This document shows positions 24,351 to 34,818 of a stretch of 64,000 nucleotides of DNA, piece after piece; position 1 is the stretch's first letter, and every line of letters starts with the position of its first letter. The translations under genes and the position numbers were made by a program. Where the stretch lies: positions 3,803,501 through 3,867,500 of the forward strand of contig JANUWF010002419.1 of the NCBI GenBank assembly GCA_026120185.1, given 5' to 3'. Under the pieces are notes generated by a model. The model worked only from the letters and a program-made list of their open reading frames with translations. It was not told where the DNA came from and did not search any database. Source of the stretch: Voacanga thouarsii. Its lineage: Eukaryota > Streptophyta > Magnoliopsida > Gentianales > Apocynaceae.

Positions 24351-25040
24351 GACTCTCTTTCTATTCATGTATCAATCTTTGCATTTTTTTTTTCTTTAGA
24401 ATAGTATTTGCCAATGGAATACTCGTATATCATATGCCAAATGCTTCCTTTTTTACAGCAACAACTTTTGCTCATTCACTTTACTAGTTCTAGTCATCTT
24501 GGATGAAAAAGAAATGGCAATGACCAAACTTTGCCGAGGTCTAACTTCTATCTCCTACAGTGAATTGCAATGCAACGTTAGTAGATCCTTGACTCTAAAG
24601 CATAATTTCTCCCGACGAGAAGAAAGAGTTCTACGTGGCAGCACTCAAGGAAATTTTCAGGGGGCTGGAAAATCTCTTAGGACTAGGAACAGTGTACTCT
24701 CTTTCTATCAAATCCAATTCAAGGCAGTAAATAGATGGTGCCATAACAAATCAGCTGGGTTACTAAGGAAACAAAACATCCCCAGGCAAGAAAAGTAATC
24801 ATCAGAGAAGTAAATATGTTACTTAAAAATTTAGTAGCCTCTTTAACCTTTCAGACGGTTGGGTGGCAGCTAAATGTAAGCCATGAGAAATTATTGGGCA
24901 CAATAGGGTGAAAAAAACAAACACAATCTAATAAAGAATTTCTGTACACATCCAAGAGAAAGGTTAACGTTCAATAAATGCCAGAAACCTTTAGGAAAGA
25001 GGGAGCATTGATTGATAGCCAATAACTTGGTAAAACTATG
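24351..25040. other. Intergenic between convergent genes
   Basis: About 690 bp shared by the 3' sides of the unknown-function gene and RMD5. A 99-codon open frame at 24499-24798 shows no family resemblance and is taken as chance. No repeat is seen. Confidence 0.5.
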
Positions 25041-26198
25041 TTAAAAAAAGAGTTGTCTGCACTGTGCAACGGTAGCATCAAGGGGGCAGTATGGACACTT
25101 GAAGGAACGTGTGCTGCTTTTAGAGAGCTTATGGATAGATTGCTTGCAGAGGACATGCCCACATGGCAACATCATAGGCGGATTCTCTTCGCTGCCTTGA
25201 TCTCTACTAACAGGGCAAACAAAAACCGAATGGAATTGAAATTCCTTCCCTAATTCCACTGGTACTGGTAATTGCTTCATTGCGTGCCACTCCTGATTCC
25301 TAGCAGCCATTACATTAGCCAGCTTTAATAAAGTAGGCAACCCTTCAATGCCAGCAGCAACAGCCACACTCAAAGGGCTCCGCCGTGACTGCCCCAAGAA
25401 ACTGCAGAATTCCTCAGTCAGTTCCTCAGTCAGCTTCTCCCATTGGCTTGGAGCCATCAACGGAGCATAAGGGGATTTTTCTATCTTTCCTGCCCACAAG
25501 AGGCAACCCATAAGCTTCAGAAATTCATCCATGTGTGAAGAAGCAAAAGGAGCAAGACGTCTTCTGACATAGGCAAGAGCATCTGTTTGACTTCCTTTCT
25601 GCAAAATATCCATATATTGCAGCTTATGAAGTTTAAGCTCAAGATTTGAACCATTCTCTTTCAATCTTTCACGGTTCTCAGAAACCCACCTGAGAGCAGG
25701 CTCCAGGTTCTTCAATTTCATAGCTTCAAGTATTTGATGCATCTCCACAAACTGCAATCTAAGGGAAATAGCCTCCGGTTCTCCAGCCTCATTGACTAAG
25801 CAGTCAGCAATATCAAACAGACCTTCATGATACAAATGGCTTATAATAATCTGATGCAAGATATGTTTATCAAACTCAACATTTCTATAAGCCTTTGATA
25901 TATCGGGATTTAGTGTTTTCTCAAGGACCTTCTGGTACTTGGTCAGATTTATGTTTAGCTCTTTCTGTGATCCCTCCAGCTGGTTAAGGAGGCCAGCCAC
26001 ATTGAGCTTACTTCTAAGTTCAGCAAGAATTGATCTTTGATTGATAGCAGAGGCAGGATCATGATCTGATTGAATGTTTAGCAATGCTCGTTCAATGTCA
26101 TGGCCAACCTGGGCAATCACTTCCTGGGATTTGGAAGTTGATAACTTTTGCTTCTTAGCAACTCGATCAAATCCATCTCTCATAGAGCTCAGCTCCAT
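25041..26198 (-). CDS. RMD5: RMD5/GID2 homolog, CTLH-RING ubiquitin ligase subunit
   Basis: Yeast Rmd5/Gid2 is a RING subunit of the GID/CTLH E3 ligase; plants carry the same LisH-CTLH-CRA-RING architecture. The coding region is one exon of 385 residues starting MELSSMRDGFDRVAKKQK, which matches the plant family start. Residues about 110-150 (FDKHILHQIIISHLYHEGLF) are LisH-like; CTLH follows (RLQFVEMHQILEAMKLKNLE), then the CRA region. The C-terminus has the degenerate RING seen in Rmd5: CPVSRDQG, LPCGHVLCKQSI and FKCPYCPLD. The length is normal. A Met 11 codons upstream is also in frame, but an acceptor (TTTTGCAG) at about 26215-26222 puts the exon start at 26214, so that Met is intronic. 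The 5' UTR is interrupted by a 2.9-kb intron. Confidence 0.93.
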   Translation of the reverse strand: MELSSMRDGFDRVAKKQKLSTSKSQEVIAQVGHDIERALLNIQSDHDPASAINQRSILAELRSKLNVAGLLNQLEGSQKELNINLTKYQKVLEKTLNPDISKAYRNVEFDKHILHQIIISHLYHEGLFDIADCLVNEAGEPEAISLRLQFVEMHQILEAMKLKNLEPALRWVSENRERLKENGSNLELKLHKLQYMDILQKGSQTDALAYVRRRLAPFASSHMDEFLKLMGCLLWAGKIEKSPYAPLMAPSQWEKLTEELTEEFCSFLGQSRRSPLSVAVAAGIEGLPTLLKLANVMAARNQEWHAMKQLPVPVELGKEFQFHSVFVCPVSRDQGSEENPPMMLPCGHVLCKQSIHKLSKSSTRSFKCPYCPLDATVAQCRQLFF

Positions 26199-26214
26199 TA
26201 GAGTTTCACAAATG

Positions 26215-29156
26215 CTGCAAAAGATGAGCATGAAGATACTTTATCCGGAAAGAATGCCAGAGAAAATACTTTCTCCAGATTGGCAAATATTTGGAGGGAA
26301 TATCAAATTGAAAAAGGAAAGAACACAACTTGAAAGACTCGTGCTATCACAGCTTATACGTTAATAAGGTAAAAGGCCATAAAAGAAACACCAAAAGTGT
26401 AAACTATCCCCACTCTCTAACTTCCTCCGAGAGCTGGTTTCTAAATGCAGAAGAGCGCATAACCTGTGTGGCAGTAAAAGAACGAAGTTGCGTGCAGTGG
26501 AACTCCCACATACTCAATGACCACAGAAGCTATGTATGCAGAGATTAGGCAATCAGAATGAAACAAATTACAGTGCTTATAATCATGATTTGTAGACAAA
26601 ATACACTATTTAGCAGACTGCAATACTATCATAGTAGTGAAACAATGAAGTTGCAACTCCTCAATTATTTGGTCCCAACTATTTGGTTATGAGAAGGTTG
26701 ATAGTTGAGACTAGTATACTAACTAAAATAAACCATCCATGCTATACGGCATCCTTCCCGTTCAAATATCCATGGACCAGACTGGAAGTTCACTAGATGT
26801 CACAGTACCTCAAACCTGGTAATGCAAAATTTAACTACAGGTACTAGTATCTTTAGAAAAGCAGATATACAGCTTCTAAGTTCACGCAATAATATAAAGA
26901 AATTAACTTAGTCAACTTTTGATATCTTAACATTCTAATTTTCAAAGGCAACAAAGGACTAGCAGATTAAAGGTCAGCTACATAGCTTCATTCCTTCAAA
27001 ATTTCCCAACCTCACACTTACACTCTGCCACAAGCTACGGATGTCAGCCAAAGAAAAGAGGATTTAAGATCAAAACAAGCTGCCGCAGTTTCAGCATCCA
27101 AGCCACAATGCTTGGCTTTCTCCATATAATCTAACACTATATGCTTTCTTCTTTTTGAAAATCAAGATGTAATGACCTCCACCAAACATTCCTCACCAGC
27201 AATAGCCAACTTTAAGCAGTTTCTGACCTATCTAGACTTTGCACCTACTTACCTGGAATTCACTTCAGGATAGTGTGAGTACATTCTCAACTATCCATAC
27301 TCACAGTAAATGTGTTTTTCTACCTATTAAGAATGCGATCACCGCCCCTATTGACAAGGAATCTAATATCACCAATCACTCTTCCCGCGGACAAGCATTT
27401 AAAAGTATAAAATTTACTTCAATATTTTCAGTAACAAATTTAAAATCTGATTGCCCATCAAGTAGCACCACAAGAATAAATAACTTGTTTTCCAAGAGCC
27501 ACTTTGGAAATAATTCCTAATATATCCTGCAGAAACAGAGTATACTATTTAGATTTGGAGAGGGTTTTGAACAACACAGATTTGGAATTCTTTAACCTGA
27601 AATCATTACATTTTTGGATGTATAGAGATTTTCAAGAAGGACAACATACACTCATGAAAACGTTTTTAAGATGGATGGCAAGTAGTACCTATTCAAGTAT
27701 ATTAAAAGTAACACATTTTTCCCAATTCCTTGATCAACTTGCATAGGAATGTATTATTGATAATAAAAAATTAATTCACCAAGGCTGTGTAACGATTCTT
27801 AGATCGTAGGTCGAAGGTATGAGCTGGTTGAATCCAAATTCATCATTCAAGGACCCTGATATCTCCAGACTGTATCATGTGCACTGCATATGCCCTTTCA
27901 TCTCTTTGGTATTAGGTTTGAGAATTTGGATAGAAAAGAGAATAGGCCCCATGGGAGGGAAAAGAAGAAATGGGAGAAACACTTGATAGAAGCGGCATAT
28001 GTCAAATCATCATGTCAATGAACTCTCCATAATAGTTCTCTTCAGAAATAAATGCCTCACAGCAACCTCTCTTGTTGGTTCAAAGGGTTCTGCAAGTGTG
28101 TGTAGTACAATTCTGTACCAACTAGTTTGCATCACTCTAACAACGGGAAAAAGAAACAGAAATCTAGATAATCTTTCACTTACCAATCCAAGTAGCGAAC
28201 TTGAAAGGGACTTTAATTAGGGAGCTTTTGTTTCTGGCCCTATTAAGTATATCAAAATGAAAAATACTTGGTTTCTCATTGGAAAACCAAGCTCGCTAAC
28301 CTAAAGTCTCCAACTTCCTTCTCACACTGGAAATTTCATTTCTTTCCAGGCTTGCACCAATTTTATTGCTTCAATTTCTTAAATTTCTCTTGAGATGGAC
28401 ATCAAATCAATGATGGAACCAGGGCAGCAGTTTCCACATCCCCCCCCCCTCCCACCCCCCCCTTCTCCAAATTTTTTTTTTTTTAAATTTCACAGTTTCC
28501 ATTAAAAAATTAAATTTTTTTAGAACCATCCTTTTAAAATTTACTTTTTGCTCCCCAAAATTTTTTTCAAAAATTGTAACATTGCCCACTAATATCTCCT
28601 TCCATGTACCTTACCCTCTCAACCCTAATTTTCTGATTTCATCCCTCCATCAAATGCCGACAGACCAATAAAAGAAACGCCCTATTCATTATTCTTCTTC
28701 ACAGCCTCATCCTATTCATTAAATATTGGTATTGAGATTTTTAAAAAAACCTATACAATACTGAAAATATAGAAAGAGACAAATGGCTACATGGAAGAGC
28801 AGCTAATAAACAACCAAACTAAGAATTAAACACCTACAATCCCTCTATAGCAACGTAAAACAAATTTTTATCATATGCAGGAAGCAAACTCAAAAATTAC
28901 TTCAAAAACCAAAAAACAAAAATCAGAAAATCAGCTCCATTTCATGTGATGAAACAGATACAAACAGAACGATCGATGAAAAGGGGAAATTTCACGAAAT
29001 TCTCATTTTACAGGCAAATACATTATCAGAAACTATGCTATCCGCAAATTCAAGTGCCAAAAAAAGAAAAAAGAAACTGAAGAATAATTTCAACTAAATA
29101 AAACGATTCTGAACCCGAAATGCAAAATTGGACAAAAGAGAAATCTAAAACAATAC
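26215..29156 (-). other. Inferred 5'-UTR intron of RMD5
   Basis: The acceptor TTTTGCAG precedes the RMD5 coding exon by 16 bases of leader. A donor candidate CG|GTATTG (reading minus) lies at 29157-29151 below a leader-like stretch and a G-box. Nothing between them looks coding: open frames at 26330-28220 lack family resemblance. It contains a C-rich tract at 28441-28463 and a T/A-rich stretch after it. Long leader introns often raise expression; the intron itself is inferred and needs cDNA support. Confidence 0.55.
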
Positions 29157-29250
29157 CGATTAGGTCGAAGCAATGGCAACTGGAACTTGGCAAGTCTTTG
29201 GCAAAGTGCCCAAAGTGAAGAGGCAGCCGTGGCTTGGGACTGGCATTTCA
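29157..29250 (-). other. Inferred non-coding first exon of RMD5
   Basis: On the minus strand this stretch is moderately GC-rich and ends at a plausible donor at 29157. It sits just below a G-box. The transcription start is not resolved; the upper boundary is approximate. Confidence 0.4.
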
Positions 29251-29277
29251 GTTTGCGAAATATTTAAGGAAGCAACA

Positions 29278-29283
29278 CACGTG
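29278..29283. promoter_or_regulatory. G-box (CACGTG) upstream of RMD5
   Basis: CACGTG sits inside the 8-bp palindrome ACACGTGT (29277-29284), just upstream of the inferred RMD5 first exon. G-boxes bind bZIP and bHLH factors in light and ABA responses. Its activity here is inference. Confidence 0.5.
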
Positions 29284-29417
29284 TGACACGACGACATATT
29301 GACAAACTTGCCCTTTTTCAGTACTTATTCCTTTCTTTCTTTTTTTTTTTAAAGAATCTCAATTTTTTTAAAATATATATTACTGTTACCCAAAAAACAG
29401 AGTTTTAAAAGAAAAGG

Positions 29418-29422
29418 ATTTA
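29418..29422. repeat. 5-bp target site duplication, left (copia 1)
   Basis: ATTTA directly before the LTR, matching 34819-34823 directly after the second LTR. This duplication sets the LTR start at TATTATGAATT, not at the inner TGAATT. Confidence 0.75.
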
Positions 29423-29774
29423 TATTATGAATTATTGGAATATTTATTAATTAGTTGACGCTCCACTAATTATGGATTTATGTGAATTATTAGAAGATTT
29501 TTATGGATGTCCACCATTTAGTGGAGACACCACTAATTAAGATTAGTGGAAGATGATGTATGCCATGATGTAATCCACTAATTAGAGCTCTATAAATAGA
29601 GCTATTCTCTAAGCTTGTAATACATCATTATTTTGTGAAAGAAAGATTAGTGAAAGAAAGATTAGAGAAAATTGTGAGAGAAAAGAAAGAGAGAAATTCT
29701 TGTGCAAAATAGTTAGAGTTTTATTAGTGTGTAGTGTGAATATTTTATTCTAACACTACCCTAATTTTATAACA
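29423..29774 (+). repeat. Copia 1 left LTR
   Basis: 352 bp, from TATTATGAATT to TTATAACA. The ends are imperfect inverted repeats (TATTAT / ATAACA), so the usual TG start has become TA in this copy and in the right LTR. A TATA box (TATAAATA, 29591-29598) lies in the palindrome-like AGCTCTATAAATAGAGCT, and a GAAAGATTAGTGAAAGAAAG direct repeat follows. Confidence 0.9.
29591..29598 (+). promoter_or_regulatory. LTR TATA box
   Basis: TATAAATA flanked by complementary 8-base arms (AGCTCTAT AA ATAGAGCT). It is repeated at the same place in the right LTR (34635-34642). Likely the element's promoter; the right copy could drive downstream DNA. Confidence 0.6.
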
Positions 29775-29792
29775 CGTTATCAGCACGAGTCT
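29775..29792 (+). other. Primer binding site candidate (copia 1)
   Basis: CGTTATCAGCACGAGTC begins immediately after the LTR end. It resembles the TGGTATCAGAGC initiator-Met primer site but is not a perfect match. Position is the main support. Confidence 0.45.
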
Positions 29793-29799
29793 CTGCCGT

Positions 29800-30411
29800 T
29801 ATTAAAGCCAGAAGACAGGTACGCATTTATTGATCTCGCTAAATTCGAATTTGTAACCCTTGATATTTCTGAAAAAAAAAATTTATATGTCATACAAAAA
29901 TGCATCTAAATGCTAAAAAAAAAGGAGATCCATATGTCATGTGGATAAAAAGAAAGATTTGACCACCTGAAGATGGTCGTACTACCCACTGCACGGTATG
30001 AATGGTTGCACTCGAAGTTGCAAGATTGTAAAACCGTGAACTCCGTGATGTATAAAACTACATCTTAGTTAAAAATTTTACGGAGAAAAAGTTATCGATG
30101 AAGTTATATTGGAGAAGACATTCTCCATTTTTCATGTTCTACGATAACAATATCGAGAAAAAGGGTATCCAAAATTGACGACTTTAACATGAGTTATTAT
30201 TGAGAAATCATGAAGCCGGATGAAGCGGCTCAACGAGCACTCCCGAAGTGAATGTCTGTTGGCTCCGATAGAAGCCATCGTTATAGTCGTAGTTGTGGCG
30301 GTGGCCGTGGTTATGGTCATGGACACACTCGATATTTCCCTTATCACGGAGAAATACGGCCACCGAAGTGGAACGAGAAAAGATAATAAGGGAAAAAGAT
30401 ATTTCCATTAA
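29800..30411 (+). pseudogene. Eroded copia gag segment
   Basis: Short in-frame pieces resemble copia gag: FIDLAKFEFVTLDIS near 29830, KVIDEVILEKTFSIFHV near 30085-30130, QYREKGYPK near 30150, and a Gly/Arg-rich stretch near 30270-30340 that also appears in the second copy (63760-63930). Stops and internal deletions are frequent. The zinc knuckle that should come next is absent because RKD sequence begins at about 30412. Confidence 0.6.
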
Positions 30412-31892
30412 TAATAAGCATCACATCTTTTATTCATAGCACTAGTGTTCATATGAATTTGATGATACATGCTTATAGTTGCTCTTTTGTAATTGAGTGA
30501 CAAATGTAAGATGAAGGTTTGTAATTGTTCTTTTTCAATATTTACATTAGAGGACGACAAACAATTAGTAATTATGGACTTCGGCTCCTCTTTTTCGACA
30601 TCCTCCTCCTTTTCTTTCCCTTTTGAGCCGACATCGAGACTAGCGAGCGAAGTAGCAGTAAAATTCTTGCGAAATGAGTCTTGAGATTTTATGATCTCCT
30701 TAAGTTTATTATATTTCTTATTATATTTGGCCTTGAAGCATGCTTGTCTCAATTTACGTGTTTGGTCCTCTAGCTGCGTATTAGGACTTTCTTCCACCAA
30801 GCTGTTTTTCACATTCCGATATCGCAATGGCTTCTTGTAATTTCTTCTCGGCCATATGTCCTCCTTCTTCTTTATTTTGCATATCCTGTAAATCGAAGTG
30901 ATATCATCGGTTATTTACTTATAAATCTTTCATAGTTTCATACTTACAAATTATAAGTATGTATGAGAGAGAACTCGAACATTCTTGATTATGGTCTCCA
31001 AGCTCACCAATTTCTGTGAGGCCATCGGCGAATTCCTAACTCCCTACATCTTTTCTTAAGACGAGTTATGCCAATATTCGGTTCTTTGGCTGCGCTCATG
31101 ATTGGTAGGTAAAAATCTTGCGAAATTGTTTCTCTTGATAGTGTTTGAGAGTTATTGCCCTTCTTCTCTCTCTGCCTCTTAATCATCTTCTTCTCCCCAG
31201 GAATTTTGTACTGCAATAATATCTTGAACTTCGATATTATGCATTTCATGAGTACTTACTCCAACTTCGTTGCCAAGACCACTCATTATTTCTCCTAGAA
31301 AAAGAAAATAATATCGATAAAGGTAATACCATTCAAAATCCATGTTTAAATGTATAATAACCTGGAAACATATTCTGGCTTTGTTCAAAATCCATTAGAG
31401 AGTAGAAAGGATCATGCACAAGCATATCCTCATTCAAATGAATAGTATCAAGAGGAACAGTATCAAAAGCAGTCTCTTGTAGGAGCAGATCAACTTGGTC
31501 CAAAGCAGTATGTTCAAAACTTCCACTGATTTACATAAAAAAACAAACCAAAAGAGAGTTTAATTTCATTATCAAGCACACTAAAAACAAATGGAAGCCA
31601 TCAAAGATATCTCACCTGAAATTAGGAGGAAGTGGTTGGTTTGGAAAGGAAAACATATCAAAATCTTCTGCGTTCAAATTAGACAGAAGCGGTTGGTTTG
31701 AAAATGAAAACATATCAAAATCTTCTGCGTTCGAATTAGGCAGAAGCGGTTGGTTTGGAAAGGAAAACATATCAAAATCTTACGTGTTCGAATTAGGCGA
31801 AGCGGTTGGTTTGGAAATGAAAATACATCAACATCTCGCTGCGAAACTAAGTCAAAATTTGACCATGTCTCAAATGAATTACGAGTCTCCAT
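30408..31892 (-). pseudogene. Captured RKD-type (RWP-RK domain) transcription factor gene
   Basis: On the minus strand a plant RKD gene is readable with introns: exon 1 31892-31616 (METRNSFETWSNFDLVSQRD, then 19-residue repeats), exon 2 31525-31362, exon 3 31294-31260, exon 4 31210 to about 30980, exon 5 30885 to a stop at 30408. Donors and acceptors such as TTCAG|GTGAG, TTCTAG|GAG and TGCAG|TAC are intact. Exon 4 holds the RWP-RK domain (TLSRETISQDFYLPIMSAAK, ITRLKKRCRELGIRRWPHR) and exon 5 the RKD tail LEDQTRKLRQACFKAKYNKK. RKD proteins are DNA-binding regulators of egg-cell and embryo identity. Breaks: one-base losses in the exon-1 repeats, after RRWPHR (stop), at the exon 4 donor and in exon 5. 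As read it cannot encode a full protein. It lies wholly inside a copia element and antisense to it. Confidence 0.88.
31634..31830 (-). repeat. 57-bp tandem repeat in captured RKD exon 1
   Basis: Four units begin (by the GGTTGGT core) at 31634, 31691, 31748 and 31804, a 57-bp period that encodes a 19-residue repeat like NAEDFDMFSFPNQPLLPNS. The last step is 56 bp, a one-base loss that shifts the frame. Confidence 0.85.
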
Positions 31893-31931
31893 ATACGCTT
31901 TGTGATTTTTGTTTTTGATGTTTACTAATGA

Positions 31932-31983
31932 TCGATAAGCGATATATATATCGATACATATATATATATATATATATATATAT
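31932..31983. repeat. (TA)n microsatellite
   Basis: TA-rich run with about ten consecutive TA units at the end. It lies upstream of the captured RKD start codon in its orientation. Confidence 0.8.
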
Positions 31984-32149
31984 CGTATGAGGAAGAAGAA
32001 GAGGTAGATGGTAGGTAGAGGGTCGGAGGAGAAGAAAAGACAAGAGAGGAAGAGGAAAAGTCGATGCAGGGAGGAGTGAAAAAAAAAAAGGAGATATTTT
32101 TCTTGGCATTTCCTACTTGTCATCATATTCTTATATTTCTTTTCTTATT

Positions 32150-34271
32150 CTCTTGTGAAATCATTATTCCCTAAATTAGGGGAGAATAGAAACGAGTACA
32201 AGAAAGATCGTGATTGGACAACATCATTAAATTATCTTGATCCACATACAAACGCGTGTGAACTTGAAGTTCAAAAGATAATTCATTTGTAAAGCATTAC
32301 AAATCAAATGCCAGACACTTTTGTTGACTCTAGAAGAGTAACAAAATCGCATATGCCGATTGATAAATGCTCCTATTCTAATTGAAGTTCCAACAGAACA
32401 AAAGATTTTACATATAGTCTGTGAGCCAAAAGCATGCCAGAAGCATGGCCGACCTCTTGGTTCTAAAGATAAAAATCCTCGAAAGAAAAGAGGATTAAAT
32501 GATCCAGAAGATCATATTGAAGAAAAGAATAATAAAGACCAAGAGAGAACTGATGACAAAGAACCGAGAAGTTGATGAAAGTAACACTGAAATTTCTATC
32601 AATTATATCACTTCAGGTAGAAGTTGGAATCGGATAGAAGCTGTTATTGATAATATATTTGCATACAATATATCTCTTGATGTTACACGGGATAATGATG
32701 ATCCTGAACCAATATCGATTGATGAATGTCGGCATAGAAAAGATTGGCTACAATGGAAAGATGCGATTCAATCGGAGTTAAATGCAACGGCAAAACGTGA
32801 AGTCTTCGGACTGCGGTCCGAACACCGAAAGGTGTAAAACACTGTTGGCTACAAATGGATATTTGTGCGAAAGCGCAATGAAAAGAGTGAAATCGTTCGA
32901 TATAAAGCGCGATTAGTAGCCCGAGGTTTTTCACAAAGACCAGGTATTGATTATGATGAAACTTATTCTCCTGTTGTTGATGCTATTACACTCAGATATC
33001 TTATCGGTTTGGCGGTACATGAAAAGATAGATATGCGCCTATTAGATGTTGTCACTTGCTTACTTGTATGGAAATTTAGAAAATGATGTTTACATGAAAA
33101 TCCCGAAGGATTTCATATGCACGAAGCATATAAACATTATCCTCGTGAAAATTACTCCATCAAGTTGCGAAATCATTATATGGCTCGAAGCAATGCGGGC
33201 GCATGTGGTTCACACGTCTTAGTGAATATTTATTGAAAGCGGGATTTAAAAATGACCAGGTATGTCCATGCGTTTTTATTAAGAAATCTGGTTCTAAATT
33301 TGTGATATTAGCTATATATGTTGATGATATTAATCTTATTGGAACTCTGAAGAGCTCCAAGAAACAATTGATTATTTAAAAGAGAATTCGAAATCAAGGA
33401 TTTTGGTAAAACCAAATTTTACCTTGGTTTACAAATTGAACATTTGGAGAGTGGAACATTTATTCATCAATCAACATATACGACAAAAGTGCTAAAAGAT
33501 TTTACATGGACAAAGCACATCCATTGAGTATTCCAATGATCGTCAGATCATTAAATATGGATAAAGATCCTTTCCAGACCTCAAGAAAATGATGAAGAAC
33601 TCCTTGGTCTCGAAGTACCATATCTCGGTGCAATTGGTGCATTGATGTATCTTGCTAATAATACACGACTTGATATTGCTTTTCTTGTCAATTTATTAGC
33701 AAGATTTAGTTCTTCACCAACACGACGACATTGGAATGGAATTAAACAAGTCCTTCGATATCTCCAAGGTACAATTGATCTCGGATTATTTTATTCAAAT
33801 AAAACCAATCCAACATTGATAGGTTATGCGGATCTTTGGTTATTTATCCGATCCACATAAAGCACGTTCTCAAACGGGCTATCTATTTACATGTGGAAAT
33901 ACTTGCTATATCATGGCGTTCTACGAAACAATCTATAGCAGCTACTTCTTCAAATCATGCTGAAATTATAGCCATTCATGAAGCAAGTCGAGAATGTGTA
34001 TGGCTAAGATCCATGATTCATTATATCCGAGAAAGTTGTGGATTATCATCAATCAAAGGTATTCCAACTCCTCTTTATGAAGACAATGCGAGCTTGCATA
34101 GCTCAATTACGAGGAGGATATATTAAAGGAGATCGGACAAAACATATTTCACCAAAATTCTTCTTTACTCATGAACTCCAGAAGAAAGGTGAAATTGATG
34201 TGCTACAAATTCGGTCATGTGATAACCTCGCAGATATTTTCACGAAGACTTTACCGACTGCAACATTTTGA
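32150..34271 (+). pseudogene. Copia integrase tail, reverse transcriptase and RNase H remnant
   Basis: Pieces in shifting frames give the integrase C-terminal linker (RRVTKSHMP near 32330), the RT start (KARLVARGFSQRPGIDYDET near 32905), the RT active site AIYVDDINLIGT near 33310, and RNase H (IDLGLFYSNK, TSSNHAEIIAIHEASRECVW, NLADIFTKTLPTATF to 34271). At least five frameshifts or stops. This is the C-terminal half of a copia polyprotein. Confidence 0.85.
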
Positions 34272-34457
34272 AAAATTGAGATATAAAATCGGTATGCGTC
34301 GGTTTAAAGATTTAAAGGAATCATCTCATCAGGGGGAGTAATAAATAGACATATAGAATAGTGTACTCTTTTTCCTTCACTAGATTTTTTTTCCCATTGG
34401 GTTTTTATCTAGTAAGGTTTTAACGAGGCATATTCTTTATGTAATGGATGGACATCC

Positions 34458-34466
34458 AAGGGGGAG
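34458..34466 (+). other. Polypurine tract (copia 1)
   Basis: AAGGGGGAG directly before the right LTR, the expected plus-strand primer position. Confidence 0.75.
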
Positions 34467-34818
34467 TATTATGAATTATTGGAATATTTATTAACTAGTG
34501 GATGCTCCACTAATTATGGATTTATGTGAATTATTAGAAGATTTTTATGGATGTCCACCATTTAGTGGAGACACCACTAATTAAGATTAGTAGAAGATGA
34601 TGTATGCCATGATGTAATCCACTAATTAGAGCTCTATAAATAGAGCTATTCTCTAAGCTTGTAATACACCATTATTTTGTGAAAGAAAGATTAGTGAAAG
34701 AAAGATTAGAGAAAATTGTGAGAGAAAAGAAAGAGAGAAATTCTTGTGCAAAATAGTTAGAGTTTTATTAGTGTGTAGTGTGAATATTTTATTCTAACAC
34801 TACCCTAATTTTATAACA
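34467..34818 (+). repeat. Copia 1 right LTR
   Basis: 352 bp, near-identical to 29423-29774 (about five substitutions by eye, no indels), with the same TA...CA ends and TATA box. Confidence 0.9.

Larger units (their letters stand above)
29423..34818 (+). mobile_element. Ty1/copia LTR retrotransposon carrying an antisense RKD gene
   Basis: A 5.4-kb element has two 352-bp LTRs (29423-29774 and 34467-34818) that differ at about five sites by eye, and ATTTA duplications at both ends. A primer-binding-site candidate follows the first LTR, and a purine tract (AAGGGGGAG, 34458-34466) precedes the second. Internal order: eroded gag (about 29800-30411), then about 1.7 kb of foreign antisense RKD gene (about 30412-32150) where the zinc knuckle, protease and integrase core should be, then integrase tail, reverse transcriptase (YVDD) and RNase H (to 34271). 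The order RT then RNase H at the 3' end of pol is that of copia. Pol is frameshifted, so any movement needed enzymes in trans. A same-family copy at 59339 onward keeps the normal protease and integrase region. Confidence 0.9.

Noticed and set aside
24499..24798. 99-codon open frame downstream of the unknown-function gene
   Set aside because: No family resemblance, no splice logic, and it lies in the space shared by two 3' ends.
26330..28220. Several 60-93 codon plus-strand frames opposite RMD5
   Set aside because: They lie inside the inferred 5'-UTR intron, have no conserved motifs and overlap AT-rich sequence.
28441..28463. C-rich tract that might be a regulatory or G-quadruplex site
   Set aside because: It is a low-complexity pyrimidine run interrupted by T and A. 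No regular G-tract spacing on the minus strand was judged convincing, and assembly error is possible.
30408..31892. Functional stand-alone RKD gene
   Set aside because: Frameshifts in exons 1, 4 and 5, a stop right after the RWP-RK motif, and its position wholly inside a retrotransposon argue for a captured pseudogene.
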